This document shows, in pieces, positions 52,458 to 60,766 of a DNA stretch of 64,000 nt (position 1 is its first letter; each line of letters opens with the position of its first letter). The notes under the pieces were generated by a model, which ran no database searches, was not told where the DNA came from, and worked only from the letters and a program-made list of their open reading frames with translations. The DNA is from an uncultured Lachnospiraceae bacterium. GTDB lineage: Bacteria; Bacillota; Clostridia; Lachnospirales; Lachnospiraceae. Both the position numbers and the translations under genes were made by a program. The stretch spans positions 20,524-84,523 of the forward strand of contig CANREG010000002.1 in NCBI GenBank assembly GCA_947629565.1, given 5' to 3'.

Positions 52458-52502
52458 TTGCGAAAAAAGGTGTATAATAAAAATATTAATGGAGGTGGTC
52501 GC

Positions 52503-53117
52503 ATGAGCAAAAAGGAGAATAAGCATGAACTGGCAATTCCGAGAACCGGATTTGTGATTAAGGGAGAATTGTCAGTAAAAGGGGAATTGGCCGTAAAGGG
52601 AGAATTAGCGGCCATTAACGAATTAGCGACAAGAGGAGAATTGTCTGTTAAGGGAGAACTGGATAAAAATGCAGACAGTGAGAGGATTATCATTGTAGAG
52701 AGTATAGAGGCAGCAGTGGAGTATTTAAAGGATACTAAGGGCAATGTCTTAACGGCTACCGGCGCTTCCGGGATTTATGAATATACGAAGCTTGAGGACT
52801 ATAAAAACCGCATTTATTGCCGGGTGCCGGCAGACAGCGAGGTTATCCGCTCCTGTGAGAAAATGGAGATTACCGGCAGGCATGTTATCGGCATGAAAAG
52901 TCCTTTTTCCAAATTGATGAACTATGCCACCTTAAAGGAGTATGATATCCGGTACTTTGTCACAAAGGATTCCGGTATATCCAGCGGGTTTATCGAGAAG
53001 ATGGAGGCGGCTTTGGAGCTTGGGGTAACTTTGATTGTGGTGGCAGTCGGCTACCATGAGGACGGTGAAAACGAGGAGACGGTGAAGCGGATAAAAGGCA
53101 GCGCACCGAAGGCGTAG
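52503..53117 (+). CDS. CobK/CbiJ (precorrin-6A reductase) C-terminal-like protein with N-terminal KGEL hexapeptide repeats
   Basis: 'GASGIYEYTKLEDYKNRIYCRVPADSEVIRSCEKMEITGRHVIGMKSPFSKLMNYATLKEYDIRYFVTKDSGISSGFIEKMEAALELGVTLIVVA' resembles CbiJ; start moved to ATG 52503 (RBS GGAGGTGG). Confidence 0.7.
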   Translation: MSKKENKHELAIPRTGFVIKGELSVKGELAVKGELAAINELATRGELSVKGELDKNADSERIIIVESIEAAVEYLKDTKGNVLTATGASGIYEYTKLEDYKNRIYCRVPADSEVIRSCEKMEITGRHVIGMKSPFSKLMNYATLKEYDIRYFVTKDSGISSGFIEKMEAALELGVTLIVVAVGYHEDGENEETVKRIKGSAPKA

Positions 53118-53229
53118 CAGCATCGGACAAAGTATAAGAGGCCACTATCAGATAAAGGACGGGAAGTGTTCGGCAGATGACTGCTGGGGAAGGAAACGAG
53201 TATCAGTTTAGCAGACGGAGGGAAAAGGA

Positions 53230-55026
53230 TTGGATATTGAAAATGTAATCGCAGGGTTAGACCAGCTTTTTGAGACGAATCAGGGTGAAAAGGTGGAGGA
53301 CTATTTATCCGGATATTTAGAGCAGGCGTTAAAAGAAGGCGATGCGGGCAGCGCCATAACCCTGATTAATGAATTGATTGGATTTTACAGAGATACCTCC
53401 CAGTATGGCAAGGCTATGGCATACTGTGAGAAATTGCCCTCCTTTATGGAGCGGGCCGGTCTTTCCGGAACGGTGCATTATGGAACAAGCTGCTTAAATA
53501 TTGCCAATGCTTACCGGGCAGCCGGAAGGCTTGAGGATTCCATGAAATATTATCATATTGTGTTTGATATTTATGAACAGGTGTTAGAGCCGGGGGATTT
53601 TCGCTATGCCAGCCTGCATAATAATCTGTCCCTGCTCTATCAGGAAATGGGAGAGTTTGATAAGGCGTGCGGGGAATTGGAGCAGGCGCTTTCCATTGTC
53701 CTGCATTATCCGGAGGCAATCATTGAGCAGGGCGTGACTTATACGAATCTGGCGTCTTCCTATAACCGGGCAGGAGAGAAAGACAAGGCAAAGGAAATGG
53801 TGGAAAAGGGGCTTGCCATATTTGAGGACGGCCACCAGGATGATTTTCATTACAGCGCCGCCCTTTCGGTAGCCGGGGATGTCTGGTTTGCATACGGAGA
53901 GTATGAAAAGGCAGCAGACCGGTACGAACAGGCAATGCTTGTATTAAGGCGGCATGTGGGAGTAACTCACGCTTATTTCCGCATTGTCTCCAATCTGCAG
54001 ACCTGCTACGAGGCATTGGGAAAGCCGGAGGCCTTAAAGGGACTTGTGCTTTGCCGGGCATATTATGAGCAGTTTGGGAAAAAGGTGTTTGAAAAATTGC
54101 AAGAAGAACTTAAAGGGGAAGAGACGGGAAATGACGCGGCCTTTACGATTGCCAAGGTAGGCGAGGGCTCCGACTGCTTCGGGCTGGACGACATTTTATC
54201 GAAGGACCATGATTTTGGACCGGGCTTTGCCCTTTTTGTCACCAGGCAGCAGTACGGACAGTACGGTGAACGGCTGCAGGAGGCTTATGACGGCCTGCCC
54301 CCGGCATTCCGGGGCTTTGACAAACCGGTGGAGCGGACGGATATGCCTCGAAATGGGGTAATCATCATAGAGGATTTCTTCGGGCGGATTTTGAATCTGG
54401 AGGAGGAAGAGGTGGCGTATCTGTTAGAAAATGCCGCGCTTACAGAAAACGCATGGTTGAAGGTAAGGGACTGGCAGTTAAAGACAGTGACCAACGGGGA
54501 GATTTTTGCCGGAGCAAACGGCGTCTTTGGCCGCATTTATGCGGCGCTAAAAAAGGGATATCCCCAAAAGCTGTGGCGGCGGAAGGTAGCCCAGTGTCTG
54601 GGCGAAATCTGTCAGGACGGACAGTATAATTACAAGCGGCTGATGCAAAGGGGAGACTCTCCCGGAGCGGCGGTACTTCTTCATTCCTTTGAGGAGCATG
54701 TGCTGGAATTTCTCTATCTCATCAACCGGGAATATGCTCCCCACAAGAAATGGATGTTAAAAGGGGCGGAGATGCTTTCAGAAGGACAGGACATTTTAGG
54801 AAAATTAAAGGAACTGCTCTGTAAGTCTCCGGATCCGGCTGTCTATCAGCAGCGCGACTGCATTGAATGGGTGGGGACGGTGAACCGGGAAGACCAGGTG
54901 CTTGCTGCCATTGAGGAGATTGCAGCCCTAATCAGCGGACTGCTTTTGGAAAAAGGGCTTACAAAAAGCAGGGAGACCTATCTGGAGGCTCATATTCCGT
55001 ATCTGCTGGTGGAGACTCTCGATTAA
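53230..55026 (+). CDS. TPR-repeat protein with C-terminal DUF4037-like domain
   Basis: 598 aa; N-terminal TPRs; 'DDILSKDHDFGPGFALFVTRQQYGQYGERLQEAYDGLP'. Confidence 0.75.
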   Translation: MDIENVIAGLDQLFETNQGEKVEDYLSGYLEQALKEGDAGSAITLINELIGFYRDTSQYGKAMAYCEKLPSFMERAGLSGTVHYGTSCLNIANAYRAAGRLEDSMKYYHIVFDIYEQVLEPGDFRYASLHNNLSLLYQEMGEFDKACGELEQALSIVLHYPEAIIEQGVTYTNLASSYNRAGEKDKAKEMVEKGLAIFEDGHQDDFHYSAALSVAGDVWFAYGEYEKAADRYEQAMLVLRRHVGVTHAYFRIVSNLQTCYEALGKPEALKGLVLCRAYYEQFGKKVFEKLQEELKGEETGNDAAFTIAKVGEGSDCFGLDDILSKDHDFGPGFALFVTRQQYGQYGERLQEAYDGLPPAFRGFDKPVERTDMPRNGVIIIEDFFGRILNLEEEEVAYLLENAALTENAWLKVRDWQLKTVTNGEIFAGANGVFGRIYAALKKGYPQKLWRRKVAQCLGEICQDGQYNYKRLMQRGDSPGAAVLLHSFEEHVLEFLYLINREYAPHKKWMLKGAEMLSEGQDILGKLKELLCKSPDPAVYQQRDCIEWVGTVNREDQVLAAIEEIAALISGLLLEKGLTKSRETYLEAHIPYLLVETLD

Positions 55027-55054
55027 GCGTATCGTTCGATGTTCCCTGGCGAAA

Positions 55055-55148
55055 GTTACCGGATCATTTTAGCAGATGATTAAGCATGGATAATTAGATT
55101 TTCCATTGTGTAAGTGTTACCGGATTATTTTAGAACATGATTAAGCAT
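55055..55148 (+). repeat. Two 33-bp direct repeats (30/33 identical), 61-bp period, upstream of DUF4125-like gene
   Basis: GTTACCGGATCATTTTAGCAGATGATTAAGCAT (55055-55087); GTTACCGGATTATTTTAGAACATGATTAAGCAT (55116-55148). Confidence 0.92.
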
Positions 55149-55203
55149 TCATATCATTACATATAGTATATACAATCAAGGTATAGGAAAGAAGGAGAAT
55201 CAT

Positions 55204-55827
55204 ATGGAAAAAGAAGAATTGGTGGAAGCCATTGTAAAGTTAGAATGGAATGCTTTTGATAAAGTGGAGAATAAAGGAGGCAGGGCGGAGTGCCAGGATG
55301 ACTGGAATACCTTTTCTCTTATGCGGAAAAGCCAGTATTTGGCATGGCCAAAGGAACTTCTTGAGAGCTTTTACGAGGATTTTGTCGAGGCCAACCGGAA
55401 GGGCTGGAACCTGATTACAGAAAAATATGGACGCATGATGGAATCCACCGTCCCGGAGGAATACGAGGCAATCAAAGCACAGCTTCCCCCCTGTCCTTCA
55501 CAGAAACGGGCAATCGTCAATCAGATTGCGGAGATTCAGGTGCAGTGGATGGAAGATTTTGCAAAGGAATATCCTCATATGGCCATGAATGCCCGGAGTA
55601 TTCATTCCTCTGAAGATACACCCTACAACACCTCCTATGAGACCTACCTAAAGGGCGAACTGATGACCTACTCTGACCGCACCTTAAACCTTTATGGCCG
55701 GTGGATTGTCGACTTAAACCAAAAGGACGAAAACCTTGCCCGCATAATCATGACAAACACAGCGCTCCTTTACGGCTACGCCTCCTTACAGGCCGCCGAA
55801 GAAGCCCTTGGCAGCCAACCCCAATAA
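55204..55827 (+). CDS. DUF4125 family protein
   Basis: 207 aa; 'EAIVKLEWNAFDKVENKGGRAECQDDWNTFSLMRKSQYLAWP'. Confidence 0.75.
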   Translation: MEKEELVEAIVKLEWNAFDKVENKGGRAECQDDWNTFSLMRKSQYLAWPKELLESFYEDFVEANRKGWNLITEKYGRMMESTVPEEYEAIKAQLPPCPSQKRAIVNQIAEIQVQWMEDFAKEYPHMAMNARSIHSSEDTPYNTSYETYLKGELMTYSDRTLNLYGRWIVDLNQKDENLARIIMTNTALLYGYASLQAAEEALGSQPQ

Positions 55828-56350
55828 CCCTTCCTTTTTCCCATATCCTTATTGGCGTTTCCCGGCGGCTCCCTTTCTCTTATCCGCATTTTTTACAAAA
55901 CCGCCTCGGGATAATCCTTTCCCATTTTCCCGCACTGCCATCGGTTTTAAGAAATCCTGCTGCCGGGCTCTCCTGCATATTAGATTGCACGCGCTTACGA
56001 AGAACTCGCACCGGGAAGGGGTGACTGGGAAACATTTGCAGCCCCTTTGAAAACGCCGGTACTTGCGAAGGCCCTTTCTTAATCTGTTATTCAGCAGATA
56101 ATGAACAGGGCCTTCGCTTATGTACCGCTGCGTTTTCGACAGAGCGCAAGCGTGGCTGCATAATGTTTGCCCAGCACCCCAAACCCGGTGCTCAAACACT
56201 TCTTCGCGCGTGCAATATGCAGGAGAGCCCGACAGTGGATTTCTAAAAAACCGCGTGTCGGGAAAAATGGGAGAAGGATTACTCCGGGGCGGTAATTTAC
56301 TAATCATATGGCGGATAAGAAAAAGGGAGCCGCCGGGAAACGGAAAAAGT
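55826..56350. repeat. ~500-bp imperfect palindrome with ~190-bp arms and a central GC-rich hairpin
   Basis: Left arm ~55856-56042 vs reverse complement of ~56155-56341, e.g. CGTTTCCCGGCGGCTCCCTTTCTCTTATCCGC vs CGTTTCCCGGCGGCTCCCTTTTTCTTATCCGC; centre GCGAAGGCCCT...AGGGCCTTCGC. Confidence 0.93.
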
Positions 56351-56473
56351 AAATTTTTGTGTTGAAAAAGAATGGATTATACAGTATAATGCTGATATGT
56401 GAGTGCTTATGGCATGGAAGATTGTGGTTATAAGTACAGAGGATATGTGACTTATGGTAAGGAGGATTTTATA

Positions 56474-57037
56474 ATGGCAACAATTTCAGCAGGTGATTTT
56501 AGAAATGGCGTAACCATTGAATTTGAAGGGAATATTTATCAGATTGTAGAATTTCAGCATGTTAAGCCGGGTAAAGGCGCAGCCTTTGTCCGTACTAAGT
56601 TAAAGAATATTGTGAACGGCGGCGTGGTGGAAAAGACGTTCCGTCCTACAGAGAAGTGTGAGACGGCTCACATTGACCGGAAGAATATGCAGTATCTTTA
56701 TCAGGATGGAGATTTGTACTACTTTATGGACAATGATACCTATGACCAGATTGCTTTAGGTAAGGATGTGGTTGGCGATTCCCTTAAGTTTGTTAAGGAG
56801 AATGAGAATGTGAAAGTGGTTTCCCATGCAGGCAATGTATTTGCCATTGAGCCGGAGATTACCGTTGTCTTAGAGGTAACGGAGTGCGAACCGGGCGTTA
56901 AGGGCAATACGGCAACCGGAGCAACCAAGCCATGTACTGTAGAGACCGGAGCAACCCTTAATGTACCGCTGTTTGTCAATCAGGGAGATAAGATTTCCAT
57001 TGATACAAGAACAGGGGAGTATCTTTCAAGAGCATAA
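56474..57037 (+). CDS. efp: Elongation factor P
   Basis: '[45 protein letters not shown]'; start moved to 56474. Confidence 0.95.
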   Translation: MATISAGDFRNGVTIEFEGNIYQIVEFQHVKPGKGAAFVRTKLKNIVNGGVVEKTFRPTEKCETAHIDRKNMQYLYQDGDLYYFMDNDTYDQIALGKDVVGDSLKFVKENENVKVVSHAGNVFAIEPEITVVLEVTECEPGVKGNTATGATKPCTVETGATLNVPLFVNQGDKISIDTRTGEYLSRA

Positions 57038-57086
57038 AATAAGTTAAAAATGGTGTATGCAGAATAATATTATGTATAATGACCTA

Positions 57087-57124
57087 AAAAGTCGGTAGAT
57101 AAACCAATTATCTACCGACTTTTA
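57087..57124. terminator. Strong terminator after efp, possibly bidirectional
   Basis: AAAGTCGGTAGATAA-accaa-TTATCTACCGACTTTT. Confidence 0.88.
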
Positions 57125-57181
57125 AATTTTATTATTGAAATATGTTGTCTGTTAAGTAAATGTATTCATATGCGATAAAGA

Positions 57182-58156
57182 TTATGGAAGAGATACAAAA
57201 ATTTGACACCAATACTTCTTGCCGTTTATTTCACAATATCCAATTCCGGTAATTGTGGTATCTTCTGTTAAAATTGCTGCTTTGTGGGCGCTTGAACGAA
57301 ACCATTCATCGACAACGGAATATGCATCTTCTTGTCCATTCGCAATATTTTCGTATGCAAAATCATATATCATTTTATATTCACCGGTGTCCAAAATACT
57401 ATAAAAATCTGTGCCATCGGGGCGGGTATGACTATACTTTTGGGCGCATTCCAATGCGCGGGCATTAGCGGCGTTTGTTAAATTACGATCCAGTACTAAA
57501 GCCGGAAGATTATATTGTGCCCGTAAGTTATTTACATATTGGAGTACACCTAACACATTTGCATCAGTAGTAATGGATTCAGGAGCTTCATCGACAGTAT
57601 GCCGGTAGTAGCCATCTGTTACTTGAACAGTACAGGAATAAGTCTTTTTCCCAAGCTTAGCCCGGATTGTAGTTGTTCCTGCATTACAGCCGGTTACAGT
57701 ACCATCGTAAGCAACAACAGCAACTTTGCTATTATCAGATGACCAATAGGGTGTGCGTATTGTGTTTTTCATAGATAACTTATATGAACTTTTCTCTTCT
57801 ATTTGAATACTTTTTTCACTGATAGAAGGTTTTTCTACATAAACCGTACATTTATATTTTTTCTTTCCGGCAGTTGCGGTAATCTTTGCTTTACCATAGG
57901 ATTTTGCTTTTACAAGACCTGTTTTGCTTACAGACGCAACTTTAGGTTTGGAAGATTTCCATTTGACCGTTCCGGAGTAATTTGTAAGCTGCAATTGCTG
58001 GGTGCGTTTCTTGTCAAGACCTACTTTGGTATAGTTTAAAGAAACTTTCTTTTTGGATGCAGCTAAGGATTGATTAGATACTGGTACAAAATTCAATGAC
58101 ATGCATATTATTAATAACAATAATATTTTTAGAAATGTTGGTATGTTTTTTTTCAT
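57182..58156 (-). CDS. Secreted CAP/SCP-domain protein with Ig-like (Big_2-type) repeats
   Basis: Signal peptide from MKKNIPTFLKILLLLII; 'VKWKSSKPKVASVSKTGLVKAKSYGKAKITA'; CAP 'LVLDRNLTNAANARALECAQKYSHTRPDG'. Confidence 0.88.
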   Translation of the reverse strand: MKKNIPTFLKILLLLIICMSLNFVPVSNQSLAASKKKVSLNYTKVGLDKKRTQQLQLTNYSGTVKWKSSKPKVASVSKTGLVKAKSYGKAKITATAGKKKYKCTVYVEKPSISEKSIQIEEKSSYKLSMKNTIRTPYWSSDNSKVAVVAYDGTVTGCNAGTTTIRAKLGKKTYSCTVQVTDGYYRHTVDEAPESITTDANVLGVLQYVNNLRAQYNLPALVLDRNLTNAANARALECAQKYSHTRPDGTDFYSILDTGEYKMIYDFAYENIANGQEDAYSVVDEWFRSSAHKAAILTEDTTITGIGYCEINGKKYWCQIFVSLP

Positions 58157-58229
58157 TGCTCTAGTCCTTTCTATTGTTGTTAATGATTTTATCATAGCAC
58201 AAAATTGATAATGATACAAGAATTGGGCA

Positions 58230-58260
58230 GTAATATTTTTAACCGGTGGACATATACTAA
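58230..58260 (+). promoter_or_regulatory. Candidate sigma-E-like promoter upstream of spoIIIAA
   Basis: GTAATATT ... CATATACT with ~14-nt spacing, ~70 bp before ATG. Confidence 0.35.
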
Positions 58261-58331
58261 ATGTAGGGAGATAATGTTTGTCCCATATTTGTACAGACAA
58301 AAAATTCACAGGAAATCAGGAAGGTTAAATA

Positions 58332-59309
58332 ATGCATGAGAAGAAAAAGGAAATAATGAAAATATTATCTGCAAAGCTCAGAAAAATATTAGAAAACTCT
58401 GATATAGATTTTGAGCGGCTGCAGGAGCTGCGGCTTAGAATGAATGAACCTTTTATTATCCGGTATGACGGGAAGGAATATTTTGTGGCAGAAAATGGCA
58501 GTTTAACGAAGGAGTATGAAGACGCTTATGAAATTAATGCGGCGGATATCAAGGAAACCCTGGAATATATCAGTAGTTTTTCTCTATATGCCTATGAAGA
58601 TGAAATCAGGCAGGGGTTTATTACGGTACAGGGAGGGCACCGCATTGGTTTAGCGGGGAAGGTAGTATTAGAACAGGGAAGGGTGAAAAGCGTGAAGCAT
58701 ATATCTTTTATCAATATCAGAATGTCTCATGAGAAAAAGGGATGCGGTACAGAGATTATGCCATATATATATGAGGGAAACCAAATTTGTCATACACTGA
58801 TTATATCACCGCCGGGCTGTGGAAAAACGACGCTGCTTCGGGATATCGTGAGAATGATATCAGACGGATTTAAAAATCATCCCGGCGTCAGCGTGGGAGT
58901 GGTGGATGAGCGTTCGGAGATAGGTGCCTGTTACCGGGGAATTCCGCAGAATGATGTGGGAATCCGGACAGATATTTTAGACTGCTGTCCCAAGGCGGAG
59001 GGAATGCTTATGCTTATACGGAGTATGTCCCCGGCTGTGATTGCAGTAGATGAAATTGGAAAGCGTGAAGACATTGACGCCCTTGCCTATGTGATGAACT
59101 GCGGCTGCCAGATGTTGGCTACTGTTCATGGAGCCTCCGTTGATGATGTAAAAAATAAACCGATACTGCGGAAACTGGTGGAGGAAAAGCTATTTAAGCG
59201 GTTTATTGTATTGTCCGGCCGGGAAATTCCGGGAACCATAGAAAGTATATTTGACGAGCGGGGAAGTGTCCTTTATGACGGAAAAATTGCTTTGGCAGGC
59301 GGTGCTTAA
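58332..59309 (+). CDS. spoIIIAA: Stage III sporulation protein AA
   Basis: 'LIISPPGCGKTTLLRDIVRMIS', 'VGVVDERSEIGACYRGIPQNDVGIRTDILDCCPKAEGM'. Confidence 0.93.
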   Translation: MHEKKKEIMKILSAKLRKILENSDIDFERLQELRLRMNEPFIIRYDGKEYFVAENGSLTKEYEDAYEINAADIKETLEYISSFSLYAYEDEIRQGFITVQGGHRIGLAGKVVLEQGRVKSVKHISFINIRMSHEKKGCGTEIMPYIYEGNQICHTLIISPPGCGKTTLLRDIVRMISDGFKNHPGVSVGVVDERSEIGACYRGIPQNDVGIRTDILDCCPKAEGMLMLIRSMSPAVIAVDEIGKREDIDALAYVMNCGCQMLATVHGASVDDVKNKPILRKLVEEKLFKRFIVLSGREIPGTIESIFDERGSVLYDGKIALAGGA

Positions 59310-59327
59310 AAACCGGATTTCAGGCAC

Positions 59328-59432
59328 GATTGTAACGGGGAAGATGTAACAGAGTAAATTACAGCAGGGAGAATTATAACAGGGAGAATTACAACAGGGA
59401 GGATTACATACAGGAAGGATTGTAACAGGGAG
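59328..59432 (+). repeat. Degenerate ~15-bp tandem repeat (AATTACAACAGGGAG-like, ~7 copies) between spoIIIAA and spoIIIAB
   Basis: 59357-59371, 59372-59386 and 59387-59401 nearly identical; flanking units diverged. Confidence 0.88.
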
Positions 59433-59442
59433 GAGGAGCAGC

Positions 59443-59970
59443 ATGGTTTTAATCTGTAAGCTGGCAGGAATCATTTTTGTTATGGGCGCAGCCGGATACC
59501 TTTCCCTGTCCATGGGGCAGAACCTTGACCGGCGCAAATGCGAGCTGAGAGGCCTTTACAGTATTTTTATACAATTAAAAAGCCAGATACAGTATATGGG
59601 AGATACCCTGCCGGAATGTTTTGAAATCCTTTCTAAAGGAAGCAAAGGAGCCTTGTCGGATTGGCTTATGGGGTTGACAGAGCGGCTTAATACAAAGCAG
59701 GATATGGGATTTTCAAAAATCTGGCAGGAGGAGCTTGACCGTTTATATCAGATTTCCGCGCTGGCGCCGGAGGATGTGGAGCCTTTAAGGGAATTAGGGG
59801 ACAAGCTGGGAGCAGCGGATATAGCGGCGCAGCTCAAAGCGATTGACTATGCGCTGCTGCATATGGAAAGAAACCGCCAGGCATTAGAGGAGACAATGGA
59901 ACAGAAAAAGAAGGTAATTGTTACCCTAAGTCTGTTTGGCGGCTTTATGACTTTGCTCATTTTATTTTAA
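59443..59970 (+). CDS. spoIIIAB: Stage III sporulation protein AB
   Basis: 175 aa; position and N- and C-terminal hydrophobic segments. Confidence 0.9.
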   Translation: MVLICKLAGIIFVMGAAGYLSLSMGQNLDRRKCELRGLYSIFIQLKSQIQYMGDTLPECFEILSKGSKGALSDWLMGLTERLNTKQDMGFSKIWQEELDRLYQISALAPEDVEPLRELGDKLGAADIAAQLKAIDYALLHMERNRQALEETMEQKKKVIVTLSLFGGFMTLLILF

Positions 59971-60000
59971 TCATTAACAGGAATACATAAGGGGTTTGTT

Positions 60001-60195
60001 ATGCCAAATGAAATGATTATTAAAATTGCGGCTTTGGGAATAGTGATTGCATTGCTGAACCAAGTGCTAAAGCATGCCGGTCGGGATGACCAGGCATTTT
60101 TTGTGACGCTGGCGGGAATTATTATTGTGCTCACATGGCTGCTGCCGTATTTTATAGAACTATTTTCTGCCATGGAGGGCTTGTTCGGGGTATAA
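60001..60195 (+). CDS. spoIIIAC: Stage III sporulation protein AC
   Basis: 64 aa; 'IIKIAALGIVIALLNQVLKHAGRDDQAFFVTLAGIIIVL'. Confidence 0.93.
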   Translation: MPNEMIIKIAALGIVIALLNQVLKHAGRDDQAFFVTLAGIIIVLTWLLPYFIELFSAMEGLFGV

Positions 60196-60202
60196 GGAGG
60201 GT

Positions 60203-60589
60203 ATGATGGGCTTTTTTAAAATTCTGTGCGGAGTTATCGTCGGCGTGCTGATTGCCATTAAATTAAAAAGCTTAAACAGTCCCCTTTGGATTTATCTGTC
60301 TTTGGCCTTAAGCCTTTATGTGGTTTTTTATATTACGGAGCGGCTGACATTTGTCTTTGATTTTTTGGACAACGTTATGGGGCAGATTGGACTTGAGTCC
60401 GGTTATTTTGAAATATTAATTAAGATAATCGGCATTTCCTATCTCTGTGAATTTGCTTCTAATATCTGTCGGGAGTCCGGGTTTGCGGCGGTGGCGGGGC
60501 AGATTGAAATAGGAGGAAAGCTCGCTATGATGGTTATGAGTATGCCGATTCTGATGGCTATCGTAGATACCATAACCTCCGTATTGTAA
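60203..60589 (+). CDS. spoIIIAD: Stage III sporulation protein AD
   Basis: 128 aa; 'IKIIGISYLCEFASNICRESGFAAVAGQIEIGGKLAMMVMSMPI'. Confidence 0.93.
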   Translation: MMGFFKILCGVIVGVLIAIKLKSLNSPLWIYLSLALSLYVVFYITERLTFVFDFLDNVMGQIGLESGYFEILIKIIGISYLCEFASNICRESGFAAVAGQIEIGGKLAMMVMSMPILMAIVDTITSVL

Positions 60590-60600
60590 GCGCTGTCTGT

Positions 60601-60730
60601 CGGCTTGGAAGTAAGCGGCTTGGAAATAACCGGCTTGGAAGCAATCGGCTTGGAAACAACCGGATTGGAAACAGGCGGCTTGAAAACAGCCGGATTAGAA
60701 ACAAGCGGCTTGAAAACAACCGGCTTGGAA
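60601..60730 (+). repeat. 15-bp tandem repeat (CGGCTTGGAAACAAC-like), ~8.7 copies, between spoIIIAD and spoIIIAE
   Basis: Units start at 60601, 60616, 60631, 60646, 60661, 60676, 60691, 60706, 60721. Confidence 0.93.
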
Positions 60731-60766
60731 TATTTGGGAAAGAAATGGGAGAAGGCGGGAGACAAA

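Noticed and set aside
55849-56307. ORFs 55701-56024 (+), 55808-56050 (+), 55849-56307 (-), 56120-56365 (+)
   Set aside because: They lie in the palindromic non-coding element, overlap on both strands and have low-complexity, non-protein-like composition.
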